NCBI GenBank assembly: GCA_001786095.1
Contig: MFVN01000044.1
Span: forward strand, 1-5,319
Source: Candidatus Nomurabacteria bacterium RIFCSPLOWO2_02_FULL_42_17
GTDB lineage: Bacteria; Patescibacteriota; Minisyncoccia; Phycocordibacterales; MFVN01
DNA length: 5,319 bases
Direction of reading: 5' to 3'
Made by a program: the position numbers and the translations under genes. Shown in pieces: positions 1-3,163 of the stretch (positions are counted from its first letter, which is position 1; the number at the start of each line of letters is the position of its first letter). The notes beneath the pieces are model-generated. The model did no database searches. It saw only the letters and a list, made by a program, of their open reading frames with translations, and was not told the origin of the DNA.

Positions 1-81
1 AAATTCTCTATTATTTAGATATTCGCTTTGCGAATTCTTGAATTAAATGCCGCCAAAGAAAAACTTGAAATTGTCATCGGT

Positions 82-94
82 GCGGCTCCGCCGC
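82..94. repeat. GC-rich palindrome, REP-like
   Basis: GCGGC at 82-86 and GCCGC at 90-94 form a perfect five-pair stem around a TCC loop. It lies about 30 bases before a second GC palindrome at 123-141. Such short GC hairpins are typical of dispersed extragenic repeats, but with one window the copy number cannot be judged. Confidence 0.4.
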
Positions 95-122
95 CTTTCC
101 GAATTTTCGCGGGGGGAATTCC

Positions 123-141
123 TCGCCGCCTGCGGCGGCGA
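123..141. repeat. GC-rich palindrome, 7-bp stem
   Basis: TCGCCGC at 123-129 pairs perfectly with GCGGCGA at 135-141 around a five-base loop. Together with 82-94 it gives a pair of GC hairpins separated by a short spacer, a layout seen in REP-type units. Neither is followed by a T-run, so they are unlikely to be terminators. Confidence 0.4.
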
Positions 142-189
142 AAACGGTTCGGGCTAATTTAAGAATACTGCACCAATACAGAACGAAGC

Positions 190-233
190 GGCTTTTTCAA
201 AGCCAGAAGGTGGGACGCGCTTCGCGCGACCAC
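190..233. repeat. Two adjacent small hairpins
   Basis: GGCTTT (190-195) pairs with AAAGCC (199-204) around a three-base loop. Just after it CGCGC (216-220) pairs with GCGCG (224-228) around TTC, with GTGG/CCAC (210-213/230-233) able to extend the second stem across a small internal loop. Both are perfect short stems; no function can be assigned. Confidence 0.35.
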
Positions 234-348
234 GGAAAAAAGGCATTGTTGCAGAAAGTCAGATTGTGGTGTATCTTTACCGTACGGCTCGAAACCATTT
301 CCTGAAGGATTCCTAATCGCCTCCGCTTCGCTCCGGCGTAACGCTCGG

Positions 349-397
349 ACGGCGCGGGAAGGAAAGGAGGTCGGGGGGAAAGAAATTCCCGCGCCGT
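349..397. repeat. Long stem-loop with Shine-Dalgarno sequence in its loop
   Basis: ACGGCGCGGGAA at 349-360 is the exact reverse complement of TTCCCGCGCCGT at 386-397, a 12-bp stem. The 25-base loop is purine-rich and contains GAAAGGAGGT at 362-371. That is the full complement of the common 16S rRNA 3' tail ACCTCCTTTC. No start codon follows at a usable distance, so the site does not serve a visible gene. On the opposite strand the loop is a copy of the anti-Shine-Dalgarno tail. The inverted repeat is certain; its role is not. Confidence 0.5.
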
Positions 398-504
398 TCT
401 CGCTTCGGAAAAATCCGGTTGCGTACGCTCATAAATTTCAAAACCATGCTTCATAATCATCGCATAAAAACTTGGTCTGGCTTCGTTTACAGCACCTTTC
501 CTGA

Positions 505-561
505 CCGATAGGGCAAGGGTTGCATTTCGTATTTGCATCCGCCCTATCGGGCGGGTTTTTT
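505..561 (+). promoter_or_regulatory. Attenuator-like leader before yhhQ
   Basis: Two hairpins share the same bases. CCGATAGGGC (505-514) pairs perfectly with GCCCTATCGG (541-550), with a further partial stem inside the 26-base loop. Alternatively CCGCCC (539-544) pairs with GGGCGG (549-554) and is followed by six T residues. The two states cannot coexist, which is the arrangement of a transcription attenuator or riboswitch expression platform. The T-run ends 51 bases before the transporter start. I see no match to the preQ1-I or preQ1-II aptamer consensus, so any ligand or trigger is unknown. A plain terminator of an upstream transcript is the main alternative. Confidence 0.4.
539..561 (+). 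terminator. Rho-independent terminator hairpin
   Basis: A six-pair all-GC stem (539-544 with 549-554), a TATC loop and an uninterrupted T6 run at 556-561 form a textbook intrinsic terminator on the + strand. It would end any transcript coming from the left of the window or from the hairpin-rich region, before yhhQ. Confidence 0.6.
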
Positions 562-589
562 GTTTGTGTGTATTTATTAACTTCATATT
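560..589 (+). promoter_or_regulatory. Weak candidate promoter for yhhQ
   Basis: TTGTTT at 560-565 and CATATT at 584-589 are 18 bases apart and would start transcription near 596, just after the terminator hairpin. Both hexamers deviate from consensus, so this is tentative. If it is real, yhhQ can be expressed independently of the attenuator-like leader. Confidence 0.25.
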
Positions 590-612
590 CATTAAATTAA
601 AGAATTACAACT

Positions 613-1272
613 ATGATTCAACTCACCGCACATTCGTTAAAAAAACTACTCATCGCGCTTGCCGTATATCTCACTTCGCTTTTTGCGGCAAACACTCTCG
701 GATTGAAAATAATGCCGTTCATTTTTGGTTCGCACCTTTCGGTAGCGGTATTTTCTTTTCCGGTCGTGTTTCTTATGACTGATGTCATTGGCGAAGTGTA
801 CGGCAAGCGCACCGCAAAATTCTTCGTTCTTGCCGGATTTATCAGTACAGCTTTGTTTATCGCGTATTCGTTTCTGTCGCTTGCTATGCCGTGGTCGGCA
901 GACGGCGAGTGGGCAAGGCAAGGATACAATCAGATTTTCGGTGTCTCGGCACGCATTGCTATTGCTTCGCTTGTTGCATTCCTCATCGCAGAATATCAGG
1001 ATGTATTGTCATTCTTTTTCTTCCGCGAAAAATTGGGCATAAAACTTTTCTGGTTACGCTCGCTCCTCTCCAATCTCTGGTCGCAACTGCTCGACACGAC
1101 AATCTTTATGGTCATAGCGTTTGCGGGCGTTTACTCAACCCATACGCTTGTGAGCATTATCATCACTTGGTGGCTCTACAAAATGGCGATGGGCGCGCTC
1201 TACACTCCGCTTTCCTACCTCGGTATACACTTCTTGCGAGACAAAAATGAACAAGCAACATCTACAACATAA
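613..1272 (+). CDS. yhhQ: Queuosine precursor transporter, YhhQ/VUT family
   Basis: A 219-residue integral membrane protein of the VUT/DUF165 family, whose E. coli member YhhQ takes up queuosine precursors (preQ0/preQ1) for tRNA modification. About six hydrophobic segments are visible, near residues 10-30, 40-57, 68-92, 110-135, 150-174 and 177-206. Family signatures are TDVIGEVYGK at 56-65 between the second and third segments, and LRSLLSNLWSQLLDTTIF at 148-165, with YK at 189-190 in the last helix. Length is normal for the family, so it looks complete. No Shine-Dalgarno site precedes the ATG. The CofE-like gene follows 83 bases downstream in the same direction. No other queuosine gene is in the window, so the exact substrate (preQ1, preQ0 or queuine) is inference. 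Confidence 0.88.
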   Translation: MIQLTAHSLKKLLIALAVYLTSLFAANTLGLKIMPFIFGSHLSVAVFSFPVVFLMTDVIGEVYGKRTAKFFVLAGFISTALFIAYSFLSLAMPWSADGEWARQGYNQIFGVSARIAIASLVAFLIAEYQDVLSFFFFREKLGIKLFWLRSLLSNLWSQLLDTTIFMVIAFAGVYSTHTLVSIIITWWLYKMAMGALYTPLSYLGIHFLRDKNEQATSTT

Positions 1273-1287
1273 GGAGAATGAACTCCT
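1272..1287 (+). promoter_or_regulatory. Shine-Dalgarno sequence in a small hairpin
   Basis: The yhhQ stop codon merges into AAGGAG (1271-1276), a good Shine-Dalgarno core. AGGAG at 1272-1276 can pair with CTCCT at 1283-1287 around a six-base loop that contains an ATG (1278). That ATG opens a 21-codon frame ending at 1343, in the same reading frame as the next gene. The spacing from AAGGAG to this ATG is only one base; the frame's second ATG at 1290 is 13 bases away. Neither spacing is ideal, so translation of this mini-frame is doubtful. Confidence 0.25.
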
Positions 1288-1355
1288 CGATGAAATTTAT
1301 GTTACCATCGAACCGGCACACTCTTGCTCTATTATCAGATTAACCATCAACAACC

Positions 1356-2060
1356 ATGATTATCCAACCAATCAAAACACGTATCTTTCAGGAGGGCGAC
1401 GATTTGTTTGCATTCATTACGGATTACTTCAAAAAACTATCTGAAAAATCCGTTATTGTCGTTACTTCCAAAATCGTCGCCCTTGCGGAAAAACGGACGG
1501 CTGTCGTCGAAAACATTAAGTCCAAAGAGAAGCTGATCCGCGCAGAAAGCGAATTTGCCATTCCCACTAAATATGTTTGGCTTACGGTAAAGGATGGAAT
1601 GGCGATGTCCTCGGCCGGAATTGATGAGTCCAACGCAAACGGCAAACTCATACTTTTGCCAAAAGACAGCTTCAAAACCGCTCGCTTTCTGCGCGATAAA
1701 TTGCGACAGAAATACGGCGTTAGACATCTCGGCGTTCTAATTATCGACAGCCGGACGATTCCGCTTCGCGCCGGTATAATCGGCGTCGCCATTGGATACG
1801 CGGGTTTTCGTGGTGTAAAAGACTATCGCGGAATGCCGGATATTTTCGGAAGAAAATTTAAATTCTCCCGCACCAATGTTGCCGATAGTCTCGCCACGGC
1901 CGCAGTTTTCGTCATGGGCGAAGGGAACGAACAGCAACCTTTGGCAATTATTGAAAAGACACCGATTGAATTTTGTGATAAAATTCATCGTAAGGAATTA
2001 CATATCGACATTCAGGACGACATGTACCGACCCCTCTTTTCAAAATTGCCAAAATCCTAA
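1356..2060 (+). CDS. CofE-like gamma-glutamyl ligase (F420-0 ligase family)
   Basis: A 234-residue member of the CofE family (PF01996), whose founding enzyme adds L-glutamate to coenzyme F420-0 using GTP. Family blocks are seen in order: EGDDL 13-17, VVTSK 35-39, GIDESN 88-93, LLPKD 100-104, GVLIIDSRT 126-134, VAIGYAGF 144-151, DYRG 156-159, DIFGR 162-166, VADSLATAA 175-183 and VMGEG 186-190. These cover the whole fold, so the gene looks intact. The ATG at 1356 is the first start after an in-frame TAA at 1341 and gives the usual family N-terminus; no Shine-Dalgarno site is present. Bacteria of the inferred lineage are not known to make F420, so the real acceptor is probably another molecule. 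A folate-type or other amide ligation has been proposed for such homologues. Position after yhhQ suggests possible co-transcription. Confidence 0.85.
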   Translation: MIIQPIKTRIFQEGDDLFAFITDYFKKLSEKSVIVVTSKIVALAEKRTAVVENIKSKEKLIRAESEFAIPTKYVWLTVKDGMAMSSAGIDESNANGKLILLPKDSFKTARFLRDKLRQKYGVRHLGVLIIDSRTIPLRAGIIGVAIGYAGFRGVKDYRGMPDIFGRKFKFSRTNVADSLATAAVFVMGEGNEQQPLAIIEKTPIEFCDKIHRKELHIDIQDDMYRPLFSKLPKS

Positions 2061-2105
2061 TTTTCAAAGAGCGCACGCAATTTGAAAAAAACCATAAAAC
2101 GAACA

Positions 2106-2125
2106 AAGCCCCCTTACGGGGGCTT
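2106..2125. terminator. Bidirectional terminator-like hairpin
   Basis: AAGCCCCC (2106-2113) and GGGGGCTT (2118-2125) form a perfect eight-pair stem with a TTAC loop. It lies between the 3' ends of the convergent cofE-like (+) and glutaredoxin (-) genes. The T-tail is poor on the + strand and somewhat better on the - strand (TGTTCGTTTT follows the stem). It could therefore serve both genes. Confidence 0.6.
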
Positions 2126-2145
2126 CTCGGTTGGCCTAATGGTCA

Positions 2146-2174
2146 AGGCAAGCAAGGACTCTCCTTGCTTGCCT
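2146..2174. terminator. Second strong hairpin between convergent genes
   Basis: AGGCAAGCAAGG (2146-2157) pairs perfectly with CCTTGCTTGCCT (2163-2174) around a five-base loop, a 12-bp stem. No continuous T-run follows on either strand; the + side has a T-rich stretch only at 2186-2192. It is a backup terminator or a transcript-end barrier at best. Its left side continues into a tRNA D-arm-like sequence (2132-2150). Confidence 0.4.
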
Positions 2175-2193
2175 GTTAATACCGTTATTTTTA

Positions 2194-2221
2194 TGCTTTC
2201 ATGCTTTAGTTCATGAAAGTA
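2194..2221. terminator. Third hairpin downstream of the glutaredoxin gene
   Basis: CTTTCATG (2196-2203) and CATGAAAG (2212-2219) form an eight-pair stem with an eight-base loop, extendable by a G-T and a T-A pair. It sits 38 bases past the stop codon of the - strand glutaredoxin gene. There is no good T-tail on the - strand; an A-run at 2226-2234 lies before it in that direction. Possible weak terminator or mRNA 3' end stabiliser. Confidence 0.3.
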
Positions 2222-2258
2222 GCTAGAAAAAAAATTATGCTCAAAAATAAGACGAAAT

Positions 2259-2498
2259 TCATAGCCCTAGTAATTTGGAAATCTGCTGGCGATCAAAGCC
2301 GACGATTAAATCATCACCGATAGTAATGACCGGCACGCCCATTTGGCCGGATTTTTCTATCATTTCATGTCGTTTAGCCAAATCACTGACCACGTCAAAT
2401 TCCTGATAAGCTACACCTTTTTCCTTAAAGAAATCCTTGGCCAACTTGCAATACACACAACTCGTGGTTGTATAAATTGAAACTGGTTTAGTGTTCAT
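2259..2498 (-). CDS. Glutaredoxin-like thiol redox protein, YruB type
   Basis: A compact 79-residue thioredoxin-fold protein, the usual length for the YruB/NrdH-like glutaredoxins. It starts with a beta strand (VSIYTTTS), then the redox motif CVYC at 14-17, followed by a Lys-rich helix. The cis-proline signature GVPVI is at 54-58, and the family ending IGDDLIVGFDRQQI at 60-73 is present. It should reduce disulfides in the cytoplasm; the electron donor cannot be told from sequence, and no thioredoxin reductase or ribonucleotide reductase is nearby. The ATG has no Shine-Dalgarno site, but a TATACT box ends only six bases before it, suggesting a leaderless mRNA. It is transcribed away from tRNA-Gly. 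Confidence 0.88.
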   Translation of the reverse strand: MNTKPVSIYTTTSCVYCKLAKDFFKEKGVAYQEFDVVSDLAKRHEMIEKSGQMGVPVITIGDDLIVGFDRQQISKLLGL

Positions 2499-2512
2499 AA
2501 TCTAAGTATAAT
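2484..2512 (+). promoter_or_regulatory. Candidate promoter of tRNA-Gly
   Basis: A perfect TATAAT lies at 2507-2512, 27 bases before the tRNA, leaving a short 5' leader for processing. The best -35 at 17-base spacing, TGGTTT (2484-2489), is weak and lies inside the glutaredoxin coding region. Confidence 0.4.
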
Positions 2513-2532
2513 ACAAATACGCAAAAAAACAA
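2505..2532 (-). promoter_or_regulatory. Promoter of the glutaredoxin gene
   Basis: Read on the - strand, TTGTTT (2532-2527) and TATACT (2510-2505) are spaced by 16 bases. The -10 box ends six bases before the ATG, so transcription would start at or next to the start codon. The -10 overlaps a + strand TATAAT at 2507-2512. Confidence 0.5.
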
Positions 2533-2539
2533 AATTCAG

Positions 2540-2610
2540 GCGGGATTAGTTAAGTGGCAGAATGATTGCTTCCCAAGCAATAGACGCGAGTTCGATTCTC
2601 GCATCCCGCA
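2540..2610 (+). tRNA. trnG: tRNA-Gly (anticodon CCC)
   Basis: A full cloverleaf can be drawn. The acceptor stem is GCGGGAT (2540-2546) with ATCCCGC (2603-2609) and discriminator A2610. The D-arm is at 2549-2563 with GG at 2556-2557; the last D-stem pair is a mismatch. The anticodon stem is ATTGC/GCAAT (2565-2569/2577-2581) with loop TTCCCAA, giving anticodon CCC at 2572-2574. The T-arm is GCGAG/CTCGC (2586-2590/2598-2602) with loop TTCGATT. The variable loop is four bases. It reads GGG glycine codons. CCA is not encoded and must be added enzymatically. Confidence 0.95.
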
Positions 2611-2621
2611 TTATTTCCCGC

Positions 2622-3002
2622 CTATTTAAATAAATTTCTAAAGGAATTCCACAGGCTGTTGTCTTTGGAGTGATTTTTTTCGTTTTCCACATTTTTATCG
2701 GGGTTTAATATGACAATCAACCCCTCCCCTTCCTTCACCACCCGAAACTTATCCACAACCGCCCTTTCCGAACCCCATTGGGTTTCCAAGTCCTCCAGTG
2801 CTTCAATTAGAGAAGCTTTTTGATTTTGAGATTTGTTTAAATCCGCCAAGGATTCTTTTTTTTGAGCATTGGTTTCATTGCTTTTTATCACTATGCCAGC
2901 TAATTTATAAATAAAAAAACCGGTTAAAAGAACCATCAACACAAGCATCCACGGCGAATAAAGCAATCCTTCTATTTTCTTGCGCTTTTGAAAATTTAAC
3001 AT
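2622..3002 (-). CDS. FtsB/DivIC-like septum formation initiator
   Basis: A 126-residue bitopic membrane protein. The order is a short basic cytoplasmic N-terminus (QKRKKIEG), one transmembrane helix at about 17-35, a charged coiled-coil stretch at about 39-72, then WGSERAVVDKFRVVKEGEG (76-94) and the strand LIVIL. Helix, coiled coil and the 'E..vr.kF.vvkeGE..ivi' block are the pattern of the FtsB/DivIC family (PF04977), which bridges FtsL and FtsQ/DivIB in the divisome. A charged tail with a short amphipathic end (SLWNSFRNLF) is specific to this protein. The gene ends 11 bases from the convergent tRNA and is divergent from a tiny membrane protein, 19 bases away. The ATG lacks a Shine-Dalgarno site. 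A generic coiled-coil membrane protein is the alternative. Confidence 0.75.
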   Translation of the reverse strand: MLNFQKRKKIEGLLYSPWMLVLMVLLTGFFIYKLAGIVIKSNETNAQKKESLADLNKSQNQKASLIEALEDLETQWGSERAVVDKFRVVKEGEGLIVILNPDKNVENEKNHSKDNSLWNSFRNLFK

Positions 3003-3015
3003 AATCGGTTATAAT
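2988..3015 (+). promoter_or_regulatory. Strong promoter of the small membrane protein gene
   Basis: TTGAAA (2988-2993) and a perfect TATAAT (3010-3015) are separated by 16 bases. The -10 box ends six bases before the ATG at 3022, so the mRNA would be leaderless. The -35 lies inside the first codons of the divergent FtsB-like gene. Confidence 0.6.
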
Positions 3016-3016
3016 A
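3011..3016 (-). promoter_or_regulatory. Candidate -10 box of the FtsB-like gene
   Basis: On the - strand TATTAT (3016-3011) lies eight bases before the ATG at 3002 and overlaps the + strand TATAAT by five bases. No good -35 is seen at the right distance, so the call rests on the -10 and its position. Confidence 0.35.
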
Positions 3017-3021
3017 TTAAC

Positions 3022-3129
3022 ATGATTCTAAATCCCCGCCACCGCAAAAAACTGAATATTATCTGGGGTGTCGTGTGTGTATTTATCATCATAAGTATGA
3101 TTTTACTCTACGCCCCCGGCTTTTTCTAA
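3022..3129 (+). CDS. 35-residue single-pass membrane protein
   Basis: A short open frame with a clear protein-like layout: MILNPRHRKK, a basic N-terminus, followed by one strongly hydrophobic helix at about 13-30 (II.GVVCVFIIISMILL) and ending YAPGFF. The positive-inside pattern predicts the N-terminus in the cytoplasm. A consensus promoter (TTGAAA, 16 bases, TATAAT) ends six bases before the ATG, strong support that it is expressed. It is divergent from the FtsB-like gene and convergent with lepA, whose stop codon lies 33 bases on. I know of no function. Its sharing of a promoter region with a division gene suggests an envelope or divisome accessory role, but that is inference. Confidence 0.65.
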   Translation: MILNPRHRKKLNIIWGVVCVFIIISMILLYAPGFF

Positions 3130-3135
3130 ACACTG

Positions 3136-3163
3136 AACTGTTGAGATTTGATTTCAACGAGTT
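3136..3163. terminator. Weak hairpin between convergent genes
   Basis: AACTGTTGA (3136-3144) can pair with TCAAC-G-AGTT (3154-3163), a nine-pair stem with one bulged G and a nine-base loop. It lies in the 33-base gap between the small membrane protein (+) and lepA (-), touching the lepA stop codon. No T-run follows on either strand, so terminator activity is uncertain. Confidence 0.25.

Larger units (their letters stand above)
1..612. other. Hairpin-rich region without a convincing gene
   Basis: No reading frame here looks like a known protein family. The longest open frame (- strand, 592 to 197) encodes an Arg/Pro-rich sequence with no recognisable domain and runs straight through strong inverted repeats, so I read it as chance. 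What the region does hold is a series of perfect or near-perfect hairpins: 21-35, 82-94, 123-141, 190-204, 210-233, 349-397 and 505-561. GC-rich palindromes alternate with AT-rich spacers. This fits either a cluster of REP-like intergenic repeats or a long structured transcript ending at the T-run at 556-561. I could not match it to RNase P RNA, tmRNA, SRP RNA or rRNA by their conserved cores. Confidence 0.55.

Noticed and set aside
28..162. Short + strand frames over the first palindromes (TTG at 28 to 162, ATG at 47 to 157)
   Set aside because: The predicted peptides are low-complexity Arg-rich ends made by the palindromes themselves; two frames are open at once, which argues against coding.
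480..561. A preQ1 riboswitch of a known class before yhhQ
   Set aside because: The conserved preQ1-I and preQ1-II core sequences are absent; only the switch-like hairpins are supported.
197..592. 131-codon open frame on the - strand
   Set aside because: It crosses several perfect hairpins including the terminator, is rich in Arg/Pro with no recognisable domain, and has no start signals. Best explained as a long chance frame in GC-rich structured DNA, although it is not formally excluded.
1..600. CRISPR array or RNase P/tmRNA gene
   Set aside because: The hairpins are not regularly spaced direct repeats, and the conserved cores of RNase P RNA and tmRNA are not present on either strand.
1247..1444. 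65-codon frame bridging yhhQ and the ligase gene
   Set aside because: It overlaps the 3' end of yhhQ and the 5' end of the ligase in another frame, and both are clear family members. No domain is visible.
2125..2174. A second tRNA gene
   Set aside because: The D-arm matches, but the loop that should hold the anticodon is nine bases, position 33 is not T, and there is no T-arm or acceptor stem.
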